Source: Candidatus Bipolaricaulota bacterium (lineage in GTDB: Bacteria; Bipolaricaulota; Bipolaricaulia; UBA7950; UBA9294). From it: 36,531 nucleotides of DNA. Positions 16,857-25,654 of this stretch are shown piece after piece. Positions within the stretch are counted from its first letter, which is position 1. Each line of letters opens with the position of its first letter. The notes beneath the pieces were generated by a model, which had not been told where the DNA came from, did no database searches, and was given only the letters and a program-made list of their open reading frames with translations. The translations under genes and the position numbers were made by a program. The stretch is taken from the NCBI GenBank assembly GCA_027007005.1, contig JALTFO010000003.1, positions 1-36,531 of the forward strand, given 5' to 3'.

Positions 16857-19800
16857 TTGTATCGAATATGCGTGGATTGAGCCCAAGGCTGCGCAGCTCT
16901 CGCACGAGGACACGGAACGATTCCGGAAGGCCCGGTTTCGGGAACTCCTCGCCTTTGAGAATCGCCTTGTATAGCTGAATGCGCCCGCGTGTATCATCGG
17001 ACTTGACCGTGAGCATCTCTTGCAGCAGCGCAGATGCGCCGTAGGCTTCCAGAGCCCACACCTCCATCTCGCCCAGCCGCTGCCCACCAAATTGAGCCTT
17101 GCCTCCCAGGGGCTGCTGCGTGATCAGGGCGTATGGCCCGGTGGAGCGCGCGTGGATCTTCTCATCGGCGATGTGCTCGAGCTTGAGGATGTACATCACA
17201 CCAACGGTAATCGGTCGGTCGATTGGCCGCCCGGTGCGGCCATCGCGTACAACGATCTTCCCATCGTAGTTGTCGCCTTCTGCCAAGCCTGCTTTCTCGC
17301 GCACGTCGTGCAGCTCATCCAGGATCTCGTCCTCTTGTGCACCATCGAAGACGGGCGTTGCCATGTACTCGCCCTTCAACTGCGCAAGCCACCCGAGGTT
17401 TGCCTCGAGGACCTGTCCCAGGTTCATGCGCGAGGGGACTCCCATCGGGTTAAGAACAACATCCAGCGGCGTTCCATCGGGGAGGAAAGGCATGTCCTCC
17501 ACCGGGCGAATAGTTGAGATGCACCCCTTGTTCCCATGACGGCCGGCGAGTTTGTCTCCCACGGAGATCTTCTTGCGCTGAGCAACGAAAACCTTCACTA
17601 GTTCATTCACACCAGCGTCGAGCTCATCGCCCTGATCGCGGGAGAACCGCTTGACGCGGATCACTTTCGCTGTGCCGGAGACTGGGACCATGCGTAGCGA
17701 CGTGTTCTTTACATTCCGCGCGCGTTCGCCAAAAATCGAGCGGAAGATCTTCTCCTCCGGAGTTGGCTCAGATTCGCCCTTGGGGGTGATCTTTCCGACG
17801 AGAATATCGCCAGTGCGCACAACCGTGCCTACACGGACGACGCCTTTCTCATCGAGATTCTTCAGGTCTTCCTTGGAGATGTTCGGAATGTCAGCGGTGA
17901 TCTCCTCCGGCCCAAGTTTGGTCTCCTCTGCCTTTACCTCGAACTCCTCGATGTGTAAGGAGTCAAGCAAGTCTTCACGTACGATGCGCTCGCTGATGAC
18001 GATGGCGTCCTCGTAGTTGTACCCCTCAAACGGAAGTATGCCCACGAGGAGGTTGCGCCCCAGGGCAAGCTCACCATGATCGCTCGACGGCCCGTCGGCG
18101 ATGAGGTCACCCTTCCTCACCTTGTCCCCCTCGCTCACCACAGGCCGATGGTAGAGGACCGTGTCCTGATTTGAACGCTCGAAGTTCATCAGCGCGTACT
18201 CGTGCTTCTTGCGTCCCTTCTGCACAACAACGTGACGTGCGTCAACTTCCTTCACCGTGCCGCCCTCATCGGCAAGGAGAAGCATCCCCGAGTTCATCGC
18301 TGCCTGCCGTTCGAGGCCTGTCCCTACGTACGGCGCTTCGGGCCGCAAGAGTGGGACAGACTGACGCTGCATGTTCGCCCCCATCAGGGCGCGGTTGGAG
18401 TCATCATGCTCAAGAAACGGGATCAATGCTGCGGATACGCCTACGAGCGCTTTTGGCGATATGCCGACGAAGTCCACCTCTCCCGGGGAGGCAAGGTACA
18501 TATCCTCGTGTCCTGTGCGCACCTCGACTCTCTCCCCGAGGAGACGGCCGTCTTTGCCGATCGGGGTAGTAGCCGGCGCGATCTTGTAGTTCTCCTCTTC
18601 GTCGGCCATCAGATAGGCGATCTCCTTGGTAGCCTTTCCCTTCACCACTTTTCGATACGGGGCTACGAGGAAACCGTGTTCGTTTACCTTGGCGTAGCAG
18701 GCAAGAGAAGTGATCAGACCGATGTTCTGCCCTTCTGGTGTCTCGATGGGGCAGATGCGGGAGTAGTGAGATGCGTGTACATCGCGCACCTCGATCTTCG
18801 CGCGCCGCTTGGTAAGCCCACCACCTAGAGCGCTCATCCGCCGCTTGTGGGTGATTTCGGTGAGCGGATTCGTCTGCTCAAGAAACTGTGAGAAACGGCC
18901 GGTATAGAAGAGCTGATTGATTGCCCCTTGCACCGTGCGCGTGGAAATAATGCGCCGGATCGTGTCCTTCTCATCGAGCGCATACTTGGAGAGCTTATCG
19001 CGTGCAATGCGTGCCATGCGGACAAGGCCAGTGCGCAACGCATTCTCCGCTAGCTCGCCGGGAAGCTTCACACGCTTGTTCGCCAAATGGTCCTTCTCAT
19101 CTATCAGCACAGGATTTCCTGGAACCTGGAGGAGGTACCTGATCGTGCGCACAATGTCCGCCACATATAGTGCCTTTTGTTGCAGCTCGATTCCCAACTT
19201 GCGATTGACCTTGAACCTACCCACCGTGGAGAGGTGATAGCTCGCCGGGTGGAAGTACAGGTTCTCCAGGTACTCTCCCATCTGGGCGACTGAGGCACGG
19301 TCGGAAGGCCGCAGACGACGATACACAGCGCGTAGTGCGTCCTCCTGAGTGTCTATCTGGTCATCCTCAAGTGTCTTCTGAATATAGGGATCAACGAACT
19401 TTATCGAGTCCAGTCCAGCAGCAGCCAATCGCTCGATATGCTCTTCCTGCATCTGCTCTCCGCCTGCGAGAAGGAGCTTATCTGCCACTTGCACCGGCAC
19501 GGCAGCGCGCCTGCCAATGTGCAAAGCGAGCCTCTCGGCAGTAACAGGTGATACCTCGTAGTTATAGTAAGAACGGATCCTCTTCTCATCTAACCCGAGG
19601 GCTTTAAGGAGAACGGTTGCCAGAACCTTGCCCTTACGATCGATGTTGGCCTGTAGGTTCCCCCTCTTGGTGTCAAGGATGATCTCCAGCCACGCCCCTA
19701 ACTCGGGAAGGATATGCCCCTTGAACTTATCCTTGTCTTCTCGGGTGAAGTAGACCCCAGGAGAGCGCGTGAGCTCGTTCACCAATGCGTTTTCCGACCC

Positions 19801-20160
19801 GTTGATGATCAGCGTCCCTCTGCTTGTCATCATGGGAAAGTCGCCGATGTAAAGCTCCGTCTCCTGAATGACTTTTCCCTCTTGCGAGAGTCTCGCGGTT
19901 ACCCGCAGCGGCTTCGAGTACGTGAGGTCCTTGTCCTTACACTCCGACTCCGTGTTCCTGGGTTCTCCCAAGTAGGGATCGACGAGTTCCAGGAGGAGCC
20001 CGTCCTTCCCGTGTCCCTCAATTGGTGAGATGTCGGCGAAGGCGCGTACAATTCCCTGGTCAACGAATCTGCGAAACGATTCTTTTATATCTTGCAGCAG
20101 ATCAGGTGGGGGGAGGATTTCATCTATTCGTCCGTAGGACCTGCGCTCTCGATAGTTCAT
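16831..20160 (-). CDS. rpoB: RNA polymerase beta subunit
   Basis: 1109 residues, the compact form without the large lineage inserts of proteobacteria. The rifampicin region FLEQTNPLTEITHKRR (about 426-441) is followed by MSALGGGLTKRRAK; E. coli has SALGPGGLTRERAG, so one residue is missing near position 535 and Asp516 is Glu. Further core motifs are present (ICPIETPEGQNIGLI, GRHGNKG, GGKAQFGGQRLGEMEVWALE). The end RSLGLNPRIFDTNDREIDI is the normal C-terminus. Of three ATGs (20166, 20163, 20160) the third has the best spacing to GGAGG. Last of the ribosomal-protein run; not followed by rpoC. Confidence 0.99.
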   Translation of the reverse strand: MNYRERRSYGRIDEILPPPDLLQDIKESFRRFVDQGIVRAFADISPIEGHGKDGLLLELVDPYLGEPRNTESECKDKDLTYSKPLRVTARLSQEGKVIQETELYIGDFPMMTSRGTLIINGSENALVNELTRSPGVYFTREDKDKFKGHILPELGAWLEIILDTKRGNLQANIDRKGKVLATVLLKALGLDEKRIRSYYNYEVSPVTAERLALHIGRRAAVPVQVADKLLLAGGEQMQEEHIERLAAAGLDSIKFVDPYIQKTLEDDQIDTQEDALRAVYRRLRPSDRASVAQMGEYLENLYFHPASYHLSTVGRFKVNRKLGIELQQKALYVADIVRTIRYLLQVPGNPVLIDEKDHLANKRVKLPGELAENALRTGLVRMARIARDKLSKYALDEKDTIRRIISTRTVQGAINQLFYTGRFSQFLEQTNPLTEITHKRRMSALGGGLTKRRAKIEVRDVHASHYSRICPIETPEGQNIGLITSLACYAKVNEHGFLVAPYRKVVKGKATKEIAYLMADEEENYKIAPATTPIGKDGRLLGERVEVRTGHEDMYLASPGEVDFVGISPKALVGVSAALIPFLEHDDSNRALMGANMQRQSVPLLRPEAPYVGTGLERQAAMNSGMLLLADEGGTVKEVDARHVVVQKGRKKHEYALMNFERSNQDTVLYHRPVVSEGDKVRKGDLIADGPSSDHGELALGRNLLVGILPFEGYNYEDAIVISERIVREDLLDSLHIEEFEVKAEETKLGPEEITADIPNISKEDLKNLDEKGVVRVGTVVRTGDILVGKITPKGESEPTPEEKIFRSIFGERARNVKNTSLRMVPVSGTAKVIRVKRFSRDQGDELDAGVNELVKVFVAQRKKISVGDKLAGRHGNKGCISTIRPVEDMPFLPDGTPLDVVLNPMGVPSRMNLGQVLEANLGWLAQLKGEYMATPVFDGAQEDEILDELHDVREKAGLAEGDNYDGKIVVRDGRTGRPIDRPITVGVMYILKLEHIADEKIHARSTGPYALITQQPLGGKAQFGGQRLGEMEVWALEAYGASALLQEMLTVKSDDTRGRIQLYKAILKGEEFPKPGLPESFRVLVRELRSLGLNPRIFDTNDREIDIS

Positions 20161-20183
20161 CATCATCCTCCATAAAGAACGTT

Positions 20184-20211
20184 CTGCCCTAAGGCAAGAG
20201 CCTTAAGGCAG
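20184..20211 (-). other. Stem-loop between rplL and rpoB (attenuator or processing site)
   Basis: CTGCCCTAAGGC (20184-20195) and GCCTTAAGGCAG (20200-20211) form a 12-base stem with one mismatch and a 4-base loop. It sits at the same place as the E. coli rplL-rpoB attenuator and RNase III site. No strong U-run follows on the minus strand, so partial termination or cleavage that lowers rpoB relative to rplL is inferred from position. Confidence 0.7.
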
Positions 20212-20244
20212 ACCGTAACAGAAAACTATAGTGAAACGTCGAAT

Positions 20245-20625
20245 CTACTGCTGAAGTTCGACATCGGCTCCCGCGTCCTCAAGCTTTTCTTTGAGGGCCG
20301 CTGCTTCGTCCGCACCGACGTTTTCTTTGATCGTAGCAGGGAGATTGTCGACAAGCTCCTTGCATTCCTTGAGTCCCTTGCCGGTGATCTCTTTGATCAC
20401 CTTGATGACCTGAATTTTCTTCTGGCCAGGACTGGTGAGGACTACCTTGTACGACTCAGCAGCGGCTTCGCCGCCCTCGCCGCCCTCGCCAGGGGCCACA
20501 GCCACAGCGACCGGAGCGGCCATTGCAGCAGAGACATTAAATCGTTCCTCAATCATCTCTACCAGATCGGCCAGGTCCTTCACGGCCATATTCTCGATCT
20601 CTTGAAGGATCTCCTCTTTACCCAT
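20245..20625 (-). CDS. rplL: Ribosomal protein L7/L12
   Basis: 126 residues forming the ribosomal stalk that recruits translation factors. The N-terminal dimerisation domain is followed by an Ala/Gly/Glu-rich hinge (about 36-58, containing VAVAVAPGEGGEGGEAAAES) and the C-terminal factor-binding domain, with KKIQVIKVIKEITGKGLKEC and KELVDNLPATIKE. It starts two bases after the rplJ stop and is followed by the stem-loop before rpoB. The hinge is a little longer than in E. coli. Confidence 0.98.
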   Translation of the reverse strand: MGKEEILQEIENMAVKDLADLVEMIEERFNVSAAMAAPVAVAVAPGEGGEGGEAAAESYKVVLTSPGQKKIQVIKVIKEITGKGLKECKELVDNLPATIKENVGADEAAALKEKLEDAGADVELQQ

Positions 20626-20627
20626 TA

Positions 20628-21167
20628 TTACTCCTCCTTATCCTGTTGTTCACGTTGTTTCTTGACCTCGCCCAGCAGTATCGCCAGCTCCCTGATTTTC
20701 CCGCTCAGCATAACCGCCAAGGCGCGCATCGGGCTCTGCAAGAGCATCGCCAACTTCGCTAGCAGTTCTTCCCGAGAGAGGAGCGTTGCATATCGCTTGA
20801 CCTCATCTTCCTGTACAAGTATGCCCTCGAACAGGCCGCCCTTCAGTTGGTACTTGTTGGTGTACTCCTTGCGGCAATCCTCGGACAGCTTGAATGTCAA
20901 TACGGGATCATCGTAGCCGACCGCAATTCCGACCGGCCCCGCAAATAGATCCGCAAACCCTTCGGCAAGGCCCGCATCATTAGCGGCAATCCGAGCCAAC
21001 GTATCCTTCACTATGCGGTACTCCAACCCTTCCTTAGTGAACCTCTCGCGGAGGGCCACCATTTCGTTGGCCGTGAGCCCACGGTAGTCAGCGAGGACCA
21101 ACGATGCCGCCTTTTGAAACACCTCTTTAAGGCGAGCGACTTCCTCTATCTTTGCTTGCGTCGGCAT
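20628..21167 (-). CDS. rplJ: Ribosomal protein L10
   Basis: 179 residues, stalk base protein that binds 23S rRNA and L7/L12 dimers through its C-terminal helix (MLSGKIRELAILLGEVKKQR). N-terminal blocks LVLADYRGLTANEMVALR and YRIVKDTLARIA are typical. GGAG stands upstream of ATG 21167. The rplA-rplJ gap is only 9 bases, so an L10-type autogenous leader as in E. coli would have to lie within the end of rplA; none was identified. Confidence 0.98.
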   Translation of the reverse strand: MPTQAKIEEVARLKEVFQKAASLVLADYRGLTANEMVALRERFTKEGLEYRIVKDTLARIAANDAGLAEGFADLFAGPVGIAVGYDDPVLTFKLSEDCRKEYTNKYQLKGGLFEGILVQEDEVKRYATLLSREELLAKLAMLLQSPMRALAVMLSGKIRELAILLGEVKKQREQQDKEE

Positions 21168-21176
21168 CTCTTGCTC

Positions 21177-21884
21177 CTAGTCCATTTGCTCTGCTATTTC
21201 TGTCACCTCGCTGAGATCGAGGACAATCCCCGGCCCCATGGTCGAAGAGATAGCAACTTTCTTGATAAACCGCCCTTTGACGCCCTCTTCCGGCTGATGT
21301 TCAACTATACTCTTAATCATACTGACTAAGTTTTCCTTAAGTGCACTAGCATCAAAGGAAGCTTTCCCGAAGCTTGTGTGAATGGTCCCATGACGGTCGC
21401 TACGGAATTCCACTAATCCCTTCTTTAGATCAGCGATTACACCGCTAATGTTCTTAGTCACGGTTCCGGCCTTCGGGCTGGGCATCAATCCCCGCGGACC
21501 CAGTACCTTGCCGAGTTTCCCTACCACGGACATCATGTCAGGAGTGGCGACGACCTTATCGAAGTCTAGCCAACCATCTCTGATCTTCGCTGCAAGGTCA
21601 TCCCCGCCAACGTAATCCGCACCGGCTGCCTCCGCGTCAGATGCGCCCGCACCCTTTGCAAACGCCAGGATACGGATCGTCTTGCCGGTTCCATGCGGCA
21701 GTGCGCACGTGCCGCGCACGATGACACTGCTCGCTTTGATCCCCAGGTTCATCGAGACCTCGGCCGTCTCGTCAAACGATGACGTAGCCCCTGCTTTCAT
21801 TTTCTCGATTGCCTCATCCAAGCTATACGTTCGTTCCGGCTCAAGGAGTGCCATCGCACTCTGATAGCGCTTACCATGTTTCAC
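21177..21884 (-). CDS. rplA: Ribosomal protein L1
   Basis: 235 residues, part of the L1 stalk that moves E-site tRNA; in many bacteria it also represses its own operon. Family blocks: [53 protein letters not shown] and the C-terminal [14 protein letters not shown]. The start is GTG at 21884, overlapping the TGA of rplK (GTGA), so the two are coupled. Confidence 0.98.
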   Translation of the reverse strand: MKHGKRYQSAMALLEPERTYSLDEAIEKMKAGATSSFDETAEVSMNLGIKASSVIVRGTCALPHGTGKTIRILAFAKGAGASDAEAAGADYVGGDDLAAKIRDGWLDFDKVVATPDMMSVVGKLGKVLGPRGLMPSPKAGTVTKNISGVIADLKKGLVEFRSDRHGTIHTSFGKASFDASALKENLVSMIKSIVEHQPEEGVKGRFIKKVAISSTMGPGIVLDLSEVTEIAEQMD

Positions 21885-22315
21885 GACTCGACCACCTCAA
21901 CTCCCATGTTTCGCGCCGTCCCTTTGATGATTTCGATCGCGGAGTCCATCTTATAGGTATTCAAATCGGGAAGTTTTCGTTCAGCGATTCGTCTCACCTG
22001 TTCAGTCGTAATCTTGGCGACCTTGGTGCGGTTCGGCTCAGGAGACCCAGATTTTATCCCAGCAGCCATCTTAATCAACTCCGCGGCGGGAGGCTGCTTG
22101 AGGATAAACGAGAAGCTCCGATCTATGTACACCGAGATGACAACAGGGATGATCACTCCAGGAGTCTCGCCCTTGGTGGCATCGTTGAACTTCTTGCAGA
22201 AGTCCATGATGTTCAGCTTGTGCTCACCCAACGCAGGGCCGACCGGCGGTGCTGGTGTCGCCTGTCCTGCCGGAATCTGCAAGTTTATCTTAGCAATTGC
22301 ATTCTTCTTTGCCAT
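21881..22315 (-). CDS. rplK: Ribosomal protein L11
   Basis: 144 residues; organises the GTPase-associated centre and is needed for RelA activation. Recognised by [39 protein letters not shown], and the C-terminal rRNA-binding domain with [20 protein letters not shown]. Both conserved Pro in [10 protein letters not shown] are present. AGGAGG precedes ATG 22315. Confidence 0.98.
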   Translation of the reverse strand: MAKKNAIAKINLQIPAGQATPAPPVGPALGEHKLNIMDFCKKFNDATKGETPGVIIPVVISVYIDRSFSFILKQPPAAELIKMAAGIKSGSPEPNRTKVAKITTEQVRRIAERKLPDLNTYKMDSAIEIIKGTARNMGVEVVES

Positions 22316-22335
22316 CCTACCTCCTACCTTCCAAG

Positions 22336-23445
22336 CTACAGCTTCTCAATTCCATCAAAACCAAGGCGAACCGGGGTCTCGCGCCCGAAGATCTTGACCA
22401 TTACTGTCACTTCTTCGGAATCCTTATCGATCTCCTTCACCTCACCTGTGAAGTCAGCAAACGGTCCTTCCACGATCTCCACCACTTCGCCAACCGAGAA
22501 ATCGACCTCGATCTTCGGCTCGCTCGCACCAGCGGTGGCAGCGGTCGGAATCTCCAGCAATCCTGCTTTGCGCCTGATCAGCTTCATCTCGGGCCCCTCA
22601 ATCGGGACAGGCTTGAAGCGCGACCCAACGTAGCGCACCGCGCCTCTTAAGCCGTCAATCAAGGCCATCATCTCTTCGATCTCCAAGCCCATGCGGCCAA
22701 AGACGTACCCCGGGAAGAGGCGACGTTTCTCGATTCGCTGAATTGTGACCACGCGCTTGTCTTTGTACTCCTTCACCTTAAGCAAGCCAGAGGCACGACT
22801 GACGATGGTATCTTCCACCTCAATAACATCGCCCTCCTTCAGGTTCATCCCCTTACGGACCTTTCCCAGGTACTTCTCCGGGATCAGACGTGTCTTCGTC
22901 TTTCCGTCAGCGTACTCGAACGTTATCCTGCGCAGCTTCTCTCGCAGGACAATCTTCCCCTTGTTCGTCACAACGTATTTCTCATCGGCGTCGATGGTAA
23001 GCGGAACGCCGTTTCTTATCTTCTCACCGACGCGGATATCCCGCCTGATACGCTTATCACCGGGAATGAGGTACTCTTCCTCGTTCCGGTTCGTCATCTC
23101 GACGATAACCCGCTGCAGAGGTTCAACCTCCACCACGTGAGCATCTGCCTCTATGTGGCGAATCGGCTTGCGAGCAACGGTATCTCCACGCGTAATTCGC
23201 TCATTGGGCTTGGCCACCAAGTCATACTCATACGGTATGCGATACTCCGTCCCTGCCCCATGACGACTGCGCGAGGTGATAACCTCCTCCACAGGGACAA
23301 GGAAAAACGTCTCCTCCCCCTCCACATGGAACAGATCGACATGGCGTTCAAGGCCACGTTTTCTGACTCGCTCATTGAGGTCTTCCTTAACCTTCAATTC
23401 CGAGCCAGCATAGGTCTGGATCGCATACCACTTCTTCATCTGCAT
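22336..23445 (-). CDS. nusG: Transcription factor NusG with a large insert in the NGN domain
   Basis: 369 residues, about twice the usual 180. The NGN domain begins normally ([20 protein letters not shown], ending VPVEEV near 50-55), is interrupted by about 178 residues (roughly 59-236), and resumes with [12 protein letters not shown] (241-252). The KOW domain follows ([20 protein letters not shown], about 316-335). The insert is Lys/Glu/Val-rich and beta-like ([31 protein letters not shown]). Thermotoga maritima NusG has an insert at the same place. Role: coupling of RNA polymerase, ribosome and Rho. It lies one base after secE. Confidence 0.97.
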   Translation of the reverse strand: MQMKKWYAIQTYAGSELKVKEDLNERVRKRGLERHVDLFHVEGEETFFLVPVEEVITSRSRHGAGTEYRIPYEYDLVAKPNERITRGDTVARKPIRHIEADAHVVEVEPLQRVIVEMTNRNEEEYLIPGDKRIRRDIRVGEKIRNGVPLTIDADEKYVVTNKGKIVLREKLRRITFEYADGKTKTRLIPEKYLGKVRKGMNLKEGDVIEVEDTIVSRASGLLKVKEYKDKRVVTIQRIEKRRLFPGYVFGRMGLEIEEMMALIDGLRGAVRYVGSRFKPVPIEGPEMKLIRRKAGLLEIPTAATAGASEPKIEVDFSVGEVVEIVEGPFADFTGEVKEIDKDSEEVTVMVKIFGRETPVRLGFDGIEKL

Positions 23446-23446
23446 A

Positions 23447-23635
23447 CTAGATCTGGATGAAGACCCTTAGGAGCCCCTGCACGATGGTATCCACTCCCCA
23501 TATGTAGATCGTCAATATAGTAACGACCAACAGGATCAATCCTGTTAGGGTGATGACCTCGGCACGGGAGGGCCAGGTAACACGGGCGACCTCTCCGCGG
23601 ACTCCTTTGAAGAAGTTCGACATCTTCTCAAACAT
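23447..23635 (-). CDS. secE: Preprotein translocase subunit SecE
   Basis: 62 residues, single-spanning form. The amphipathic segment FFKGVRGEVARVTWPSRAEV contains the conserved VxWPSRxEV motif that lies on the membrane surface and clamps SecY; one membrane segment follows (about 30-50). Its place directly before nusG is the normal bacterial arrangement. Confidence 0.97.
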   Translation of the reverse strand: MFEKMSNFFKGVRGEVARVTWPSRAEVITLTGLILLVVTILTIYIWGVDTIVQGLLRVFIQI

Positions 23636-23662
23636 CCACGTCTCCTTTTCCTCGATAACTGG

Positions 23663-23738
23663 TGGCAGGCCCGGGAGGAATCGAACCCCCAGCCTTCCGA
23701 TTTGGAGTCGGACGCTCTGCCAATTGCGCTACGGGCCT
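23663..23738 (-). tRNA. tRNA-Trp (anticodon CCA)
   Basis: 76 bases including an encoded 3' CCA. Acceptor AGGCCCG pairs with CGGGCCT, discriminator G; anticodon loop CTCCAAA gives CCA; T-arm GGGGG-TTCGATT-CCTCC. Located between rpmG and secE, a position also seen in several other bacterial phyla. Confidence 0.97.
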
Positions 23739-23754
23739 ATGGAGGCCTAATCTT

Positions 23755-23919
23755 CTAGACCTCTTTGTGAGTGGTGTGCGTGTGACACCACTTACAGTAC
23801 TTGTTGAGGCTCAACTTCTCGCGGACATTCCGCTTGTTGCGCTTCGTATGATAGTTTCGATGTCCGCATTCGGTGCACGCAAGCGCAACGTTGATCACCG
23901 TCTCGCCTTTCTTAGCCAT
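23755..23919 (-). CDS. rpmG: Ribosomal protein L33 (zinc-binding form)
   Basis: 54 residues. It reads MAKKGETVINVALACTECGH and continues through RNYHTKRNKRN to YCKWCHTHTTHKE. Four cysteines in two CxxC pairs (15/18 and 42/45) make this the zinc-ribbon type. It is located between tuf and tRNA-Trp, the conserved neighbourhood, and starts 13 bases after the tuf stop. Confidence 0.96.
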   Translation of the reverse strand: MAKKGETVINVALACTECGHRNYHTKRNKRNVREKLSLNKYCKWCHTHTTHKEV

Positions 23920-23932
23920 TTATCTGTCCTTA

Positions 23933-25129
23933 CTACTCGATGATCTTAGTTACGACGCCGGCGCCGACCGTTCGCCCACCCTCACGGATGGCGAAGCGGA
24001 GCCCTTCTTCCATGGCAACGTGATTGATCAGCGAACCGATGATCTTGACGTTGTCACCAGGCATGACCATCTCCACTCCCTCGGGGAGTTCGACGACACC
24101 CGTGACGTCGGTCGTGCGGAAGAAGAACTGCGGCTTGTATCCCGTGAAGAACGGGGTATGCCTCCCGCCTTCATCCTTGGTCAGAATGTAGACCTCTCCC
24201 TCGAACTTAGTATGAGGGGTGATCGTTTTCGGAGCCGCAATTACCTGCCCACGCTCGATCTCATCCTTCTCGATACCGCGGAGGAGGATACCCACGTTGT
24301 CACCAGCGATGGCGTAGTCGAGCGTCTTGTTGAACATCTCTAGGCTGGTGGCGACGGTCTTTTGGATCTTCTCATGCAGCCCGACGATCTCCACGTCCAT
24401 TCCTGGCGTGATCTTTCCGCGCGAGACACGACCGGTAGCGACCGTACCGCGTCCCTTGATGGAGAAGATGTCCTCAATCGGCATCAGGAAAGGTTTGTCT
24501 TCCTCACGATCAGGAAGCGGGATGTAAGAATCGACCGCATCCATCAGTTCGATGATCGACTTGCACTCTTCCGACTGCCAGTCATCGCTGTTCATCGCCG
24601 CTAGCGCCGATCCACGGATAATGGGGATCTCGTCGCCAGGGAACTCGTACTCGGAAAGAAGATCTCGGATTTCCATCTCCACAAGATCGATCAACTCAGG
24701 GTCGTCTACCTGATCAATCTTGTTCAGGTAGACAACGATCGCAGGAACGTTCACCTGGCGGGCAAGGAGGACGTGTTCGCGCGTCTGCGGCATTGGTCCA
24801 TCCGAAGCAGCGACGACGAGGATCGCACCGTCCATCTGTGCTGCACCGGTAATCATGTTCTTGATATAGTCAGCGTGTCCCGGACAGTCGATGTGCGCGT
24901 AGTGCCGGTTAGCCGTCTCGTACTCCACGTGCCGCACGTTGATCGTAATACCGCGTGCCTTCTCCTCGGGAGCATTGTCGATATCCTCGAACGCCATCGC
25001 CTTGGCATGCCCTTGCGCGGCAAGGACCTTAGTGATCGCTGAGGTCAGCGTCGTCTTACCGTGATCGATGTGTCCGATCGTACCAATGTTCAAGTGAGGC
25101 TTGTTCCTCACAAAATGTTCCTTTGCCAT
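23933..25129 (-). CDS. tuf: Elongation factor Tu
   Basis: 398 residues; GTPase that delivers aminoacyl-tRNA to the ribosome. P-loop GHIDHGKTT (canonical GHVDHGKTT), switch I with [14 protein letters not shown]3 DCPGHADY, G4 NKID, G5 SAL. Domains 2 and 3 include GRVSRGKI and the C-terminal [21 protein letters not shown] precedes ATG 25129. It follows three tRNA genes, as tufB does in E. coli, and is expected to be transcribed from the promoter at 25511-25539. Confidence 0.99.
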   Translation of the reverse strand: MAKEHFVRNKPHLNIGTIGHIDHGKTTLTSAITKVLAAQGHAKAMAFEDIDNAPEEKARGITINVRHVEYETANRHYAHIDCPGHADYIKNMITGAAQMDGAILVVAASDGPMPQTREHVLLARQVNVPAIVVYLNKIDQVDDPELIDLVEMEIRDLLSEYEFPGDEIPIIRGSALAAMNSDDWQSEECKSIIELMDAVDSYIPLPDREEDKPFLMPIEDIFSIKGRGTVATGRVSRGKITPGMDVEIVGLHEKIQKTVATSLEMFNKTLDYAIAGDNVGILLRGIEKDEIERGQVIAAPKTITPHTKFEGEVYILTKDEGGRHTPFFTGYKPQFFFRTTDVTGVVELPEGVEMVMPGDNVKIIGSLINHVAMEEGLRFAIREGGRTVGAGVVTKIIE

Positions 25130-25192
25130 CCCAAAACCTCCTTAAGCTTGTTGGCGTGACTTTCCGGAAGTGCGAATCTTCCTTCTCACAAG

Positions 25193-25265
25193 AGCCCGCG
25201 ATCGGAGTCGAACCGATGACCTCCCCCTTACCAAGGGGGTGCTCTACCTCCTGAGCTACACGGGC
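25193..25265 (-). tRNA. tRNA-Thr (anticodon GGU)
   Basis: 73 bases, CCA not encoded. Acceptor GCCCGTG pairs with CGCGGGC (one G-U), D-arm GCTC/GAGC, anticodon loop TTGGTAA gives GGU, T-arm ATCGG-TTCGACT-CCGAT. Third gene of the tRNA cluster before tuf. Confidence 0.97.
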
Positions 25266-25321
25266 GTAAAACCGCCCAGAAATCCGCCACAGTGTAACCG
25301 CAACCCCCAAGGATTGCCAAG

Positions 25322-25403
25322 TGGAGGGGGAGGGATTCGAACCCCCGTAGGCGTCGCCAACGGATTTACAGTCCGCCCCGTTTGGCCACTTCGGTACCCC
25401 TCC
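25322..25403 (-). tRNA. tRNA-Tyr (anticodon GUA)
   Basis: 82 bases, CCA not encoded; class II with a long variable arm. Acceptor GGAGGGG pairs with CCCCTCC, anticodon loop CTGTAAA gives GUA, T-arm CGGGGG-TTCGAAT-CCC region intact. Second in the cluster. Confidence 0.97.
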
Positions 25404-25415
25404 AACAAAACACAG

Positions 25416-25488
25416 AGCCAGCGGCCAGAATCGAACTGGCAACCTATTGATTACAAATCAATTGCTCTGCCAATTGAGCTACGCTGGC
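25416..25488 (-). tRNA. tRNA-Thr (anticodon UGU)
   Basis: 73 bases, CCA not encoded. Acceptor GCCAGCG pairs with CGCTGGC, D-arm GCTC/GAGC, anticodon loop TTTGTAA gives UGU, T-arm GCCAG-TTCGATT-CTGGC. First gene of the transcription unit. The order Thr(UGU), Tyr(GUA), Thr(GGU), tuf matches E. coli thrU, tyrU, thrT, tufB apart from the missing glyT. Confidence 0.97.
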
Positions 25489-25510
25489 ACGCTATGCCGA
25501 TCAATAGCAG

Positions 25511-25539
25511 ATTGTACAAGAGGAGATTTAGGGTGTCAA
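25511..25539 (-). promoter_or_regulatory. Promoter of the tRNA-tuf-rpl-rpoB unit
   Basis: TTGACA (25539-25534) and TACAAT (25516-25511) on the minus strand, 17-base spacer. Expected start about 25504, some 15 bases before tRNA-Thr(UGU). It is the only strong promoter seen upstream of the whole translation block. Confidence 0.85.
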
Positions 25540-25654
25540 GCAAGAGAGCTATCACATGCGGGGTGAGCACAAGGCCCGGACTCCGTCTTCAGCGGCCGTG
25601 CGGTCAAGTTGATGGCTCGACTAACGGCTTATCGTAGTATAAACTATCACCACC

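Noticed and set aside
18202-18828. 208-residue plus-strand frame inside rpoB
   Set aside because: Antisense shadow of a highly conserved gene; no ribosome site and no family-like pattern.
21809-22633. 274-residue plus-strand frame across rplA, rplK and nusG
   Set aside because: Runs antisense through three certain genes and has no recognisable domain.
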